Source: Acanthosoma haemorrhoidale
Lineage: Eukaryota; Arthropoda; Insecta; Hemiptera; Acanthosomatidae
DNA length: 64,000 nucleotides
NCBI GenBank assembly: GCA_930367205.1
Contig: CAKNEZ010000013.1
Coordinates: 62,001 to 126,000, forward strand
Reading direction: 5' to 3'
Shown here: positions 30,570 to 41,845 of the stretch, one piece after another
Layout of the letters: every line of letters begins with the position of its first letter
Position numbering within the stretch: the stretch's first letter is position 1
Position numbers and translations under genes: made by a program
Notes under the pieces: generated by a model
Databases searched by the model: none
What the model was told of the DNA's origin: nothing
What the model saw: only the letters and a program-made list of their open reading frames with translations

Positions 30570-31670
30570 GTAAGATATCTTATGCATATAATCATAATTT
30601 ATTTATATTTATTTGTTAAGTTGGCTGAGTTAAGTTGTAATTATTTATTAAATAATTCTGCATTGATACAATGGGATGCACCTATTCAATTACAATATTG
30701 AGTTTAAGGGTAGAAAAATCTGTATCATGAGTTAGAAAACTTTAAAAAGAACTTACCTAGATAAAGATTTTTTTCAAAATTTCTATTCATTTTTTGCAAA
30801 TAATATTGTTATCCCAAAAAGCAGTTAAATCAGTTTTTATTAAAAAAAAATTTTTTAGTCCATTTTGTATTCACAGATATTTTGTTGAATTTCTTACGAA
30901 CGGTTCTTCTTAAACATAACTCCATAAATACTGAGTGGTGACAATATTTACCGAGTGACTGTATTTTATTAATGCCAGTTATATTTTAATCGTATATAAA
31001 TTAATTGATTGTAATTTTTCTCCTTTGAACATTGAATGTATGAGCAAAAAAGAAACAGTTTGATTTGTTTTAGTTAATAATATAATTTATGATAATCCAC
31101 ATAACAAGCCATTATTATTCTTTAACAAGCTTACTATAATATTCATTATTTAAGTTTTACGTTATTGTTTTTTTGTTTTTTTTTATGTGTTCAATTTTTT
31201 TTCTTAAAACTTACTGTCATTTATATTCTCACTCAAAAATATTAAATATATTACATACACATGATATATAATACATGGATTATATAGTTGTAATAAAGGT
31301 ATTTAAAAAAAAAAACACACAAACAAAAAAAACTACATTATGGTTGCTACTGTTATTAAAGTAATAACAACAAAATTATCAAAAAATAGTCTCTCAACAA
31401 TTAATCCTGTTTTTTTACTTTAACTAAACAATTTATTTTAGTTTAAGTTATTGCTTCTTTATTTATGATATTTTAGATCCACCATTTAGTTTGACAAATG
31501 TATTAGTTATCTACATGTTTGTATGCAATTGAATTATCATTCAACATCATTGAAATAGAAATTAGCACTTTTTTATCCATTGATATTTGTAAATCTGTTT
31601 AAACCTTTTCATAAATTTTAATTATTTTTATAATTCATTGTATGTGAAATATTAAAATTTAATATTTTAG

Positions 31671-31902
31671 GGCTGCAACTGCAGCTTTAGTAGAAAAGCA
31701 GAGCAGAGAAATGTTGGAACTGATAAATGAAAAAAGGTCAGAGTACATGATGGCTGAAGGTATTTACTTAGAGCCCCCCGGTCAAGAAGAGGTGACACCA
31801 TATCAAAGTGAAGCACCAAGCCCAGCACCTCCACTCCTGGCTAAATATCATATATATTCTCACCCTGATGAATTTGCTCATGTAGATGAAATTGCTATAT
31901 CA
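31671..31902 (+). CDS. Host-like exon with coiled coil and Pro-rich segment (partial gene)
   Basis: The acceptor is TTTAATATTTTAG at 31670 and the donor is TCA/GTACGT at 31902. The 77-codon frame starts AATAALVEKQSREMLELINE and continues EGIYLEPPGQEEVTPYQSEA, then PSPAPPLLAKYHIYSHPDEF and AHVDEIAIS. It keeps frame with the preceding exon and ends in phase 0, compatible with the exon at 46728. The composition (charged helix, Pro/Ser spacer) suggests a cytoplasmic scaffold-like protein, but the family is unknown to me. The intron between the two exons is about 1.1 kb. Confidence 0.55.
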
Positions 31903-32434
31903 GTACGTATACCATATAAATATGCATAATTATTAAACAATATTTTACTGAACTTGTATTTAAAAAGTCAACATACGTTAATTTATTTAAAACTCATTAT
32001 CTATAACAACATTTAAATTTTTCTGGTTACAAAACCTATCAGGGAATTTTATGTTTTCTCTGATGACTGCATCTGCATGAAACAGCTAACCTCACTTGAA
32101 AAACATATTCTCTGATTGATTCTCCTAATAATTTAAGGTAAAGTATATCTGAATGGAATAATTGAAAAACAGAGGATTAATATGGCTCTTTAAAATGTTG
32201 ACTGAATCATTGTAGCCTTTGTCAGTATAAGATGTAGGGCCTAACAGTGTTTTTAAAAGTGTATATACTTTTTGTTAAATAACCATAGCAAACATGGCTA
32301 ACTTTCTAGCACCAGGCATATTGCTTGTTCAAAAATGTTGTAGACAATCCACAATATTTTTGTATGTTTCAAAATATTCTACTGAAGAATCGTCTTTTTG
32401 AAAATTGCAGAATGCCAATAATTAGTGTTTCATT

Positions 32435-32436
<2 letters not shown>
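31903..32436. other. Intron-like AT-rich DNA
   Basis: No frame is supported. It ends at the poly(T) that marks the 3' end of the Jockey element. Confidence 0.45.
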
Positions 32437-32481
<45 letters not shown>

Positions 32482-32733
32482 CTTCATAGCCCCTTTAAAT
32501 TTACAGATAATTATATATAATTATAGATCCTCAGGCGAATCTATTTACAAATTATTTTGTATTTCCTGTAGCATCACTACATTATATACAGGTTTTGTTA
32601 TTTTATAGAAATTATATAATGTATAAACAAGTATAATGACATAAATTATACGTGACTTGACGAAACTGACTAATAAGGTGATGGGGCTCACCTTTTTGAT
32701 CAACCTTAAAACTAACTTACATACTAATTCTTA

Positions 32734-35373
32734 TCATAATTTTTCCCCGACAGTCTGTTGCCATCGATGCGGGAGGGGTGGCGGGGTCATAGTGTTAAAC
32801 ACTGGATTTGTCAGGTGCTGCAACGAGTCAAAAAACTTAATGTGTCTCCGGCGGATGAACTCACCCACCGACGGCACACCAAGCAACGGGTGCAGGTCAG
32901 CGTTCTTCAACCTCTCGAAAGAGGTGTGTCGGACCACTTTTCGCATGATTCCATTCTGGAAGTGTTGGAGACATTTGGCTGTATTGTCAGTCAAGTGGGT
33001 AAATAGTGGGGCACCGTACAGCAGAGCTGGCCGGAGGACACATTTATATATCATCAATTTAAGACGAAGCGACAGGTTAGGTGAAGTTAGCAAGTGCGAT
33101 AGCCGGTAAGACCTTTGTCGTACTTTTTCTATTTTATTACTAAAATGAGTAGAGAAATGGAGATGCCTATCCATTTTTATACCCAAATAGTGCATTGAGA
33201 AAGCTGGTGAGCTCTCTTGCCCTCCTACGCTATACGATTTTGGCAAGGATTTTTTCCCCTTTTGGAGGGAGAAGATTACGCAGTCGGTCTTCCCGGCGTT
33301 TACGCTGATGTTTAACATGCCCAGTCTGTCACTGATAACGTTACAAACTGACTCGGCGTGTGTAAGAGCTCTTTGTGCACTCATGCTGCTGCTGTAAACC
33401 GCAATGTCGTCGGCGAAAGCGATTACAGTAGCTTTCTGATAGTTTGTCCCAACAATTTCAGATGTGTACATACTGAAAAGAACCGGAGATAGAACCGCTC
33501 CTTGAGGAACTCCACAAGTCAGAGGGAATGGGTTAGAGAGGCAATCACCCACCCGTACCCTCACCGATCTGTTCTTCAAGAACGAAACCAACATGGTATA
33601 TAGCTGCTCTGGGCATTCCCAGTCACAAAGCTGTCGGCACAGCATCCCGTGGGACACTGAGTCGAAAGCCTGTGTGCAGTCCAACGAGATCATAGCAGTT
33701 GCTGTATTCTTGTTGATACCAAGGGTGGCTTCCGTTTGTACCTTCACGAGCGGATGTTCTGTACTCAGATGAGCCTGAAAACCTGTCTGCTCATACGGAA
33801 TGATAGCATTTTCCGAACAGAACCCTTTCAGGTAGTTTAGTATTATCTTTTCGAGAATCTTCCCCATGTGAGGGAGAAGACTGATCGGGCGATAGTGGGC
33901 TGGGTGGTCGCCTCTCTTTGTGGGCTTGCGCAGCGGGAACAAGATAGCTTGTTTCCACGCTGTCGGGAAGTATCGCAACCTGATACAAGAATTGTACAGG
34001 TTAACAAGTTGGGCAATCCCTCTCCTCGGCAGCTGTTTCAGCAATACCGTTTGTATCCCGTCGCCCCCTGGTGCTCGGTTTCCCTGACACCGGCGAAGAA
34101 TCGCCTTAAGCTGCTTCGGGGAGACAAACATATAGTTCTGACCTGTCCTCAGCTGCTGAGGTTCGTGGTAGTTACCTGTCCTAGCGGTGTTGTCTGCGGT
34201 ATAGTGGTCGGCCAATATTTTAGCCTGTTCTTCCGATGTGTACAGGGTGTCTCCGTCATGAAGACGGACACCTGAGTCCTTCTTGGTAGTAGTCTTTAGG
34301 AGCTTCCAAAACTTACGGAAATCGCCATGTAAGCCATGTAGCCGTTCGTGCCACGTTGCCGTCTTCCAATTCCTCATCAAGCCACGAATTTGTGTTGTAA
34401 GAGAGTTTACAACTTTCTTGGCCTGACGATTCCTTGTTCTATACCAGTTATTTTTCCAATTATTGCGTAATGCAATAAGTCGAAGAATATGGTCTGGTGG
34501 TTTTTGTAGCATGGGTGGCTTCGGGCTAAACTTTGGGACAGCTGTGTTAGCTGCATCGACGATAACCTCGGTCAGGAAAACTACCTGTCGATCCACTTCC
34601 TCTGTACTGCGGAGAACAGGAACCGTATGCAATTGGTGGTAAAGTTGTGATCGATATAGGTCCCAGTCAGCCCGACGATAGTCGTACTTCGTGGGACGCG
34701 GGATCACAACTCTACCGTCAATGGAATACAATACTGGTAGGTGGTCGGTCGTTACTAGGTCCAGGGTCTCACAATTGTTTATCCTGTGTGGCTGTTTTGT
34801 GAGTAAAAGATCTAGGGTGGAGGTTTGTGCGCTGTTACCTCTATGGCGAAAGGTGTGGTTCTGAGGGTGAACGACAGTAAAGGGCGCCTTTACCAAGGCT
34901 CTCCCCGCTGGGTTGGCGGTGGCATTATTCCACAAGGTATGCCGCGCATTTAAGTCTCCGACAACCCAGTGGTTATTTCTCTTGGCACACTCTTTAATAA
35001 GAGCTGAGAACTCTTGGAGAGACGCCCTCGGTCTCTTATACATGGCGGTGAGATAAATGGGTGTCCCTAAATTTATTTTCACCGTCAAGTGGTGGAGCCT
35101 GACATCAAATGTATTCAGTGGCGGATCCACTTTCATCCATGTGATGCCGTGCCGTATAGCCACCAGAACTCCACCGTAGCCATCGGTCCGTTCGATGACA
35201 ACAGAGTAGCCCTGTAGCCTTACGTTCTGGTTCACAATTCTCGTATCCGTTAGCACGACGATATCCGGTGTGGAGATCGCTATTAGCGCCTCCACTTCTT
35301 CAAGTATAGTCATCAGACCGTCAACGTTGAAGTTAAGTATCTTGTACTTACCCATGGCGTGCCAATTGAGCAA
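32734..35373 (-). CDS. Jockey ORF2: AP endonuclease and reverse transcriptase
   Basis: The frame of 879 codons is uninterrupted. The N-terminal endonuclease of exonuclease-endonuclease-phosphatase type shows ILNFNVDGL, VVLTDTRI, YGGVLVAIR, VVGDLNARHTLWNN and DLVTTDHLPVLYS. RT motifs are YRPISLLPHMGKILEKI, SLDCTQAFDSVSH, GVPQGAVLSPVLF and the catalytic FADD (near residue 650, about 33415-33426). The C-terminus has IYKCVLRPALLYGAP and RRHIKFFDS. The enzyme nicks the target and primes reverse transcription there. Length and motif set fit complete Jockey ORF2 proteins. The start overlaps ORF1 by 26 bases in the +1 frame. Both active sites look intact. Confidence 0.92.
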   Translation of the reverse strand: MLNWHAMGKYKILNFNVDGLMTILEEVEALIAISTPDIVVLTDTRIVNQNVRLQGYSVVIERTDGYGGVLVAIRHGITWMKVDPPLNTFDVRLHHLTVKINLGTPIYLTAMYKRPRASLQEFSALIKECAKRNNHWVVGDLNARHTLWNNATANPAGRALVKAPFTVVHPQNHTFRHRGNSAQTSTLDLLLTKQPHRINNCETLDLVTTDHLPVLYSIDGRVVIPRPTKYDYRRADWDLYRSQLYHQLHTVPVLRSTEEVDRQVVFLTEVIVDAANTAVPKFSPKPPMLQKPPDHILRLIALRNNWKNNWYRTRNRQAKKVVNSLTTQIRGLMRNWKTATWHERLHGLHGDFRKFWKLLKTTTKKDSGVRLHDGDTLYTSEEQAKILADHYTADNTARTGNYHEPQQLRTGQNYMFVSPKQLKAILRRCQGNRAPGGDGIQTVLLKQLPRRGIAQLVNLYNSCIRLRYFPTAWKQAILFPLRKPTKRGDHPAHYRPISLLPHMGKILEKIILNYLKGFCSENAIIPYEQTGFQAHLSTEHPLVKVQTEATLGINKNTATAMISLDCTQAFDSVSHGMLCRQLCDWECPEQLYTMLVSFLKNRSVRVRVGDCLSNPFPLTCGVPQGAVLSPVLFSMYTSEIVGTNYQKATVIAFADDIAVYSSSMSAQRALTHAESVCNVISDRLGMLNISVNAGKTDCVIFSLQKGKKSLPKSYSVGGQESSPAFSMHYLGIKMDRHLHFSTHFSNKIEKVRQRSYRLSHLLTSPNLSLRLKLMIYKCVLRPALLYGAPLFTHLTDNTAKCLQHFQNGIMRKVVRHTSFERLKNADLHPLLGVPSVGEFIRRRHIKFFDSLQHLTNPVFNTMTPPPLPHRWQQTVGEKL

Positions 35374-36523
35374 ATACGGTCTGTAGTCCGGACATAAATT
35401 CCCTGATCATGGTCTCAAGAATCGAGAACCAGGGCGGAAGGCCAGGGGTGTCACGTCTTGATGACGTTGCAGAGGCGACTTCTGCGTACGTCGCTCCTGC
35501 TGTGAAGTTCGGTGTGGTGGTGGGCGGCTGTTGGTTACTGCTCCTAGGCTGCTGGCGTTGGTGGACTGGCGGCGCTTTCCCCGTCTGCTTCTGCTTCTTC
35601 TTCTGGTCCGCGGCGTCTTGTAGCTTTACACGGTAGGGGCACGCTCTGTACGAGGCTACGTGAGGTCCCCCACAGTTGGAGCACTTTGCTTCTTGTGCCT
35701 TGTCACATTGAGCTGATGCGTGTTCTTGCGAGCAACGTACACAGACGACTTTTTGGCCACAGTGGTTTTTAGTGTGACCAAACTCCTGGCACCTGTGGCA
35801 TTGTGGCATGCCCTTTTGTTGTATATAGGGTACTACCCTAAAAAGGACATAATTTATACTTCGAATTTTCCGAAGGTCCTCTATTTTTGTAGTCGGCGCC
35901 ACCGTTACTAAGATCGGTGAGATCTCGGTTTTCATGCCATGGGAGTCCGTCTTTCGGAGGCGCCAGACATCCAATACCCCCGGGGCAGTTTTTAAAGTTT
36001 CTGTTATTATTGTGATATCCTCACTTACATCGATGCCCATAATTAAGAACTTTTTTAACCTTTGGCCACCTCTTGGGGCATAGGTGTGGTGTGGAGTGTT
36101 CTCTTTTTTCAGGGCAGATATTGTTTTTTGTCGATCAGTCTCGCTATCGAAAAACAGCCTGACCCCCTTATGAAAGGGCCGAAAAGAGTACGCAGAAACA
36201 CCAATATGCGCCAACCTCGCTCTGGTGGTAGAGGGTGGCTCTGGCACAGTTATGACGACCGGTGGAGGTTTTTTCACAGGGTGGTTGTCTTGCGTGCTAG
36301 GACCCGATGTAGGTTTAGGTTTGGGAAGTAGGTCGTACCTATTGCTTACGACCACTCCCTGGGTAGGTTTCGGCCGCACCACCCTAGCGGCTTTTTTCTT
36401 GGGGACAGGCACAAATCCGGTGGATTCTGATTCCACTGGTGTAGGGGAAGCCTGGCGGGTGCGTTTGCGAACCGCTGTATGCACTTCCATGTTCAGCGGT
36501 GTAGCGTGCCTATGCCCGTGCAT
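35348..36523 (-). CDS. Jockey ORF1: Gag-like nucleic-acid binding protein
   Basis: The open frame extends to 36715 but begins there without ATG. The first ATG, MHGHRHATPLNMEV, starts at 36523, giving 391 residues (a later ATG is MEVHTAVRK). The middle holds an RRM-like segment (HIGVSAYSFRPFHKGVRLFF and LKKFLIMGIDVSED). Three zinc knuckles follow: CHRCQEFGHTKNHC, CVRCSQEHASAQC and CSNCGGPHVASYRAC. The C-terminus is Gln/Pro-rich with TYAEVASATS. ORF1 proteins of this kind coat the element RNA. No stop or frameshift is present. TAA lies just upstream of 36715. Confidence 0.85.
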   Translation of the reverse strand: MHGHRHATPLNMEVHTAVRKRTRQASPTPVESESTGFVPVPKKKAARVVRPKPTQGVVVSNRYDLLPKPKPTSGPSTQDNHPVKKPPPVVITVPEPPSTTRARLAHIGVSAYSFRPFHKGVRLFFDSETDRQKTISALKKENTPHHTYAPRGGQRLKKFLIMGIDVSEDITIITETLKTAPGVLDVWRLRKTDSHGMKTEISPILVTVAPTTKIEDLRKIRSINYVLFRVVPYIQQKGMPQCHRCQEFGHTKNHCGQKVVCVRCSQEHASAQCDKAQEAKCSNCGGPHVASYRACPYRVKLQDAADQKKKQKQTGKAPPVHQRQQPRSSNQQPPTTTPNFTAGATYAEVASATSSRRDTPGLPPWFSILETMIREFMSGLQTVFAQLARHG

Positions 36524-36800
36524 ACGACTGTACCCCTCGGTAAGCCCTGCTGGTCTGTTTATTCCAGTGCAGTGATCGGAATGGGGCACCGACCCCCTTC
36601 CCGGTGAAACTGCACTGGTATGTGGCCCTGTGGAATAGAATTGATTAGTTGTTACCTGGCCCGTGCTGTCCAGCGACGGGGTTTGTTGTTCCGCAGTTTT
36701 TAGTACTGGCAGCAACTTATCTGTTGTTTCTTTTGCCGGTGCTAGGCCTGCTTCGTCCTACTTCTGCGATGCAGTTTTCAGGGTCAGCAGTTCACTAACT

Positions 36801-37499
36801 CACGAAACTTTAATAAATTATAAGACGATGAAAAGTAAATATTTTTAATTTTTCATCAATCATATGGTTTATTTTCATTCCTTAAATTGAAGTTGTAACT
36901 AAATCATTAAGGGAATCCACTAAATTTTGTATATTAGTATACATTAAATAATTAATATTAATTTAGTGTAACAAAAATAATAGTACAATAAATCCTGAAT
37001 TTCAATTTATATCTGCTTTTTCTTATTCACATAATTTATCTGCTATCAGATCTTGCTGGTCCCCCAATTCGTTATAAATAAGAACACTAAACTCATTATT
37101 AAACAACTTACCATACATGAACAATCCTTAACCTTTCATGGAGTTATCCCTCATGTCCTAGTTCATTTACCTATGTAGAAATTCCTTCCTTGGTATATCA
37201 CTAAACTATGAAAAGAAATGGAATAAAAACTTTTTTTTCCTGGTACATTGTCCACTAATTGTACAAGTTAATCTGTTTCTTGTGATTAGCTTGTAGTAAT
37301 GTTGCGTGGTATACTTGTATGATGAATCAAAATGAACTAATAGCACAATAATAAATAAATAAAAGTGAATAACATTCGATAAAAATTGTAATGAAGCCCA
37401 GCGAAATGCGACAGTCAAGAGACTGATGAGGGATTCCAGTTTTAAATATAGGAAATAATTCATCATCTCCAGATTCTCACTACAAATATGTAGTCAAAA
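36801..37499. other. AT-rich DNA without recognised gene
   Basis: No supported frame. I looked here for the missing 3' LTR of the next element and did not find the TGTTAGGGAC start. Confidence 0.45.
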
Positions 37500-37652
37500 T
37501 AGGGGGGGGGGAGAAGTGTCCGTGCTTGATATAACAGAAGATGACAAGAATGTTGACGTGGGGTGGATCTTTGTCTAGGAGCATTAGGTGGGGTTACCTC
37601 TGAGACTGGAGAACCAGGGGTTGATGGAGTGGCGGCAGGCTGGATTGAAGGG

Positions 37653-39283
37653 TCAGTGGAGGCTGTACTGGTAGGAGTCTTCCTTCGATCTGGGCTGGTT
37701 AATTAGTGTCACAGGAGGCTTCTCGCTAGAAGTTGTTGGAGGATGCTGGTTGCTACTGGTAGGTCCCTGAGAGTTGATATCCATGCCTCGAGGGATGATC
37801 TGGTCAACATGCCTCCTAAGACAGTTTCCATTGGAGTCAACTTCATAATGTAGATCTCCTAGTTTGGTGACGATGACTCCTAGAATCCATTTGTCTGACT
37901 TGTCACTGTAAGATCGAAACATTATTGGATCTCCTGCTGAGAAATGTCGGAAATTTGCAGAATTATTTATCAATTGTCTATCAGTCATCCTGCTCTTGAG
38001 ATCAGGTTTAACAAGTTCAATCCTTGATTTAATGGTTCTTCTGAGGAAAAGAAGTAATGGAGGTTGGCCAGTTGTTGGATGTGGAGATTTGTGATATTGG
38101 AGAAGAAATTGGTTGATGTGCTGCTGGATGTTGCTACTACTTGCTCCAGAGGTTTGTAGCATTCTTTCCAGAGTTTGAACTCCTCTCTCCGCTTGACCAT
38201 TTGTTGATGGATGGTAAACGGCTGTGGTACGATGGAAACGCACTCCTTGTTGCTTTAGGAAGTTTTGGAAATCTTGGGAGCAAAATTGTGGTCCATTGTC
38301 CGAGACGACGACTTTGGGCACTCCAAATTGAGCAAATACATTTTCAAGAATATCTGCAGTGGCTTGTGAAGTAGTGGAGTTTGTCAGGACGGCTGTCATC
38401 CACTTGGAGTATGCATCAACAATAATCAAGATATTTTTCCCTAGAGCTGAGCAGTAATCCACGTGCACCCTCTCCCAGGGAGAAATTGGATATTCCTAAT
38501 GATGTGAACGGAATTGTGGAGGCATTTTGGAATTCTTGAGACAAGCAGAACACGACTTTGCCAGGGATTCCAGGGTCACGATCAATAGTTGGCCAATAGA
38601 TAAGAGATCGAGTTAAGCCAATTAATTGAGTTAATTGTCAAAATGAAAATCCCGATGTGGGCGATGTGCAGTTCCCCCAAGAGCATTTTACGAAACTTGG
38701 GTGGTATTACGACCCTGTGACCTTGCATGAGGCATCCATCAGAAATGGAATATTCAGTTTCTTTCCCCTGGAATCCTAGAGACTTGAGGTCTTTTCTGCC
38801 TTCAGTGATAGCCATCAGTAATGCAGACATATGTGGATCACAACGAGTTTCCTCTGAAATCATACGAGAAGTGAGAGGCATTTGTTGAATCTGATGTTGG
38901 ACGAACTGTTCAAAGTCATCAGCAGGGTCGTTGGTTTGAATTAGATTGGCTTGGAATGATGGAGGTTCATTACCTGAAATTACCACAGCTCTTGAGAGGA
39001 AGTCAGCATTGCAGTTTTTAGAACTGGGCTTCTGCTTGATTTATTAATTAAAATTAGCAAGGTAATTGGCATAGTTGTTACATCGAGACAGGGTGAACTG
39101 AGCATCGGGAGCAAAGATGTGCGAAACGGGTTTGTTGTTGGTATAAATAGTGAATTTACGAGCATATAAGTAATGGAAAAATCTTTTGACTTCCCAGACA
39201 ATAGATAAGGCCTCCCTATCTACTTGAGGGTACCGCTGCTCGGTAGCACTGAGAGCTTTACTTGCGTAGGAAATTGGGCGCTC
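37653..39283 (-). pseudogene. Gypsy RNase H end and integrase region
   Basis: Following the stop at 39284, the frame reads RPISYASKALSATEQRY and TIYTNNKPVSH (Asp of TDHKP changed to Asn), completing RNase H. A zinc-binding-like stretch near 38570-38700 (LHIAHIG, later CSACLKNS) leads to an integrase core at 37653-38468. The core has HVDYCSALGKN (Asp), VVSDNGPQFCS (Asp) and NGQAERGVQTLERM (Glu), with intact triad. The C-terminal part includes FSAGDPIMFRSY, as in gypsy integrases. Stops near 38500 and 39000 and frame changes separate the pieces. The integrase frame itself is open for 271 codons. Confidence 0.8.
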
Positions 39284-40626
39284 TTAGCCGTCCGGTATTA
39301 TATGAGACAACACAGCACCAAGTCCCACAGGGCTGGCATCTGTTGCGAGAATTAGAGGTAGGTGCGGGTCATACGGTGTGAGAACTCGGTCAGAGATAAG
39401 CTCATTTTTCAGTTGATTGTAAGAGTTAGTTGCTTCTTGTGTCCATTTAAAACTGGAAGACTGAACCACTGCCCTGAGAGGTGCAGTAATAGTGGACAGG
39501 TTAGGAATGAATAAATGGTAGTAAGTGACTTTACCTAAGAACGTTCGCATTTCGTCTGGAGTTGTAGGTGTAGGTTGTAGGGAATTCAGCACTGCTTCCA
39601 CATGTTTCTTTTGGCAATGCAGTCCTGCAGAGTCAACGGTGTGGCCTAAAAAGTCTATCTTATCCAGGAAAAAGGCGCACTTAGCTTTTTGCAGTTTCAG
39701 GCCGGACTTCTTAAGGGTGTTAATAGTGGATTCAAGGGCCTGAATCATACCATCCACTGAGGAGGAATAAACAAGGATGTCATCGAAAAAGTTGATGGCA
39801 CAATCGAGATTCTGCGTTGCAAAATGGCGGGAATGCTGGCTACACCGTATTGGGCACGTGTTGGTCTTATTAGTCCATGTGAGGGAGTATTAAGAGTCAT
39901 AGCCTCGCAAAATTTTTCTCTGCAGGGGAGGCTCATAAAAGCATCTTTAATATCAAGGCAAGAAAATATAGTCGCTCTTTTGAGCTTCTGCAATAAATCT
40001 TCCACACGTGGAATGGGGTATTCGTCCACGATCAGTTGTGGGTTAAGTGTTGCTTTATAATCTCCTGTGATCCTCATTTTGCTGCCTTTCATAACTATAT
40101 GAGTAGGGGAAGCCCAAGGGGAGGTTTCTACCTGCTTATAAAATCCTGATTTAATTTTTTTATCAATTTCCTCTGCGTATGTACTGCGCAGTGCATAAAG
40201 GATTTGTCTGGCTCGGCTAAAGACTGGTGTCCAATTTTCTCGGAATGTAACATCAATGTGATTCCCCTCTAGAGTGCCCGCTGTATCGCTGAAGACATTT
40301 GTGAATTGTGATAGGATCTTTTCCAGGTGAACTTCTGCCTTTGAAATAATAGAAGATATTTTAAAAGGTGGACTATGGAAAAACTCCTGGAAAGTAAGAA
40401 GGTCTGCGAAACTGTAAATCCACTCTCGACCAAAAATACTATCTGTCTCCATTGATGTTACATACAAATTAAGAGAGCAGGTGCAACCTCGAAAGGTAAC
40501 AGAGACAGGCAAGTACCTCAGGCAGCGGAACTTTGTCTTTGTATAGCTAAGAAATGTTCGTTTGGATGGAATAATTTTTGCAGTAGGGTCTATTTTTTGC
40601 ACGGTTGTGTTACTGACATGCTCCAC
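39284..40626 (-). pseudogene. Gypsy protease end, reverse transcriptase and RNase H start
   Basis: It starts after a frame break in the protease (MEIDTGG, near 40632-40652), then TDSIFGREWIYSF. RT motifs follow: WASPTHIVMKGSKMRITGDY, IPRVEDLLQKL, FSCLDIKDAF and YGVASIPAILQRRI. A one-base shift near 39810 precedes the catalytic stretch INFFDDILVYSSS, so both Asp residues survive. After RT come KCAFFLDKIDFLGHTVDSAG, FLGKVTYYH and the RNase H start LILATDASPVGLGAVLSH, ending at TAA/39284. The copy is damaged only by small lesions, unlike the gypsy at 17-30 kb. Confidence 0.8.
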
Positions 40627-41733
40627 CAGTGTCTATTTCCATATGAATGATTCCCTTATTAATGGTAACGGGGACTATGAATGGATGGGGAGCACGAGAT
40701 TCCTCCATGTTGACCCTGTGCATTGAGTCATCGGAATCCTCAAAATAGGTTATTTTTGATTGATCAGCAAATTCTAGATGTTCATCACATGATTGTTCTT
40801 GTGACGATTCATCTTCCTCTTGAGTCTGATGGGTCTTCGAACTCTCAGGCTTTGTTGTAGGACTGCGGCACACAGATGCGATATGACCCTGCTTTTTGCA
40901 TTTTTTGCAAAGAGAATTCTTGAAAGGTCAGTGTTTACGCCAGTGATGTTCACCACATCCCCAGCAGGCAGAGGGTTCACCATGGTAACCACTTTGACGG
41001 GTGTAATATACACTAGTGCTGCGGGTATTGTGCTGTTACTTTTAGACTGGGATGAGGTTTTGGATCTACCAGCATGAGCAAATTTGTGCTGTGTTTCAGT
41101 GCGATGGTATTTAATTTCAGCAGAAGCTGCTTTGGTGGCTTCTGAATTTTGAGCAATTTCCAGAGCATCAACAAATTTACTGGTTTTTTTTACCACAATG
41201 GAATCACGGGTAGAATCATCAAGCACACCATGAATAAATTGCACGATTAAAGAATACTCCAGGAAGTCATTAAACTCACAATGCCTAGCGGCAGCTTTAA
41301 GGCGCATAGCATATTCAGTGACCGTTTTACTAGGGCTCTGAATGATTTTTCTAAATGTTATGGCTTCACTATACTTATTTTTAGATACTTGGAAGTGACC
41401 TACCAAAATGCCTACAGTTTCATTGAAACCCTTTTTGTGTGGAGTACCTGGGTATACAAGGTTATTTAAAGTAGTATTGAGTTCGGGACCTATGTTGACC
41501 AGTAAATGATCTGCCCAGTTATCTTCTGGTATTCCACTGAGCCGTATTTTTCTATCAAGACGCTCCAAATATGATGCCACTGATTCATTTTGGCCTTGTT
41601 GGTAGGGTTCAAAACTGAAAAGTTGACTTACCGAACTAGTTGATATGCAGGCAGCTTGAGTCCGGGCCAGTGGGGTAACAATCCCTGTTAACTAAGCAAG
41701 CTGTGCTTGAAGGTCCAATACTTCGTCTGGCAT
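40610..41733 (-). pseudogene. Gypsy gag with two zinc knuckles and protease start
   Basis: An ATG at 41731-41733 (MPDEVLDLQAQLA) is followed by TAG, then by the long capsid-like frame 41580-40774. That frame has NWADHLLVNIGPEL, FNETVGILVGHFQ and VTEYAMRLKAAARHC. In a second frame at 40860-40970 the knuckles read CWGCGEHHWRKH (last Cys codon now a stop) and CKKCKKQGHIASVC. An acidic linker and the protease active site MEIDTG follow near 40640. At least two frame breaks and two stops disable it. Confidence 0.75.
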
Positions 41734-41825
41734 TATAAAGAAGATAGTAAAAAAAGTATTACTGACTTAAAAGAATAATTTATTAAACTTCCAACTGACA
41801 GATGAATTAAGACAGTTGATATCCC

Positions 41826-41841
41826 ATCCTCGTCGCCATTT
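41826..41841 (-). other. Primer binding site of the gypsy element
   Basis: On the minus strand TGGCGACGAGGATGG lies 6 bases inside the LTR end (CAATAA between). This is the tRNA primer site type found in many gypsy elements. Confidence 0.6.
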
Positions 41842-41845
41842 ATTG

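Larger units (their letters stand above)
32437..36800 (-). mobile_element. Jockey-type LINE, apparently full length with both ORFs open
   Basis: The T-run at 32437-32481 (45 bases) is the poly(A) tail on the minus strand, followed by a 3' UTR to 32733, ORF2, ORF1 and a short 5' leader. The GC-rich element composition gives way to AT-rich flank near 36790-36800, taken as the 5' end. Flank sequences TTTCATTCC before the tail and TTTTCATTCC at 36873-36882 are similar, but I could not prove a target duplication. Decayed relatives lie at 3929-4611 and 48531-51140. Confidence 0.85.

Noticed and set aside
32437..32481. Long poly(T) as a transcription terminator or microsatellite
   Set aside because: It is the reverse complement of the poly(A) tail of the Jockey element ending there.
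35409..36848. Plus-strand frames opposite Jockey ORF1
   Set aside because: Antisense shadows. The minus strand has zinc knuckles and a coherent ORF1.
40820..41077. 85-codon plus-strand frame over the gypsy gag
   Set aside because: Antisense to recognisable zinc knuckles.
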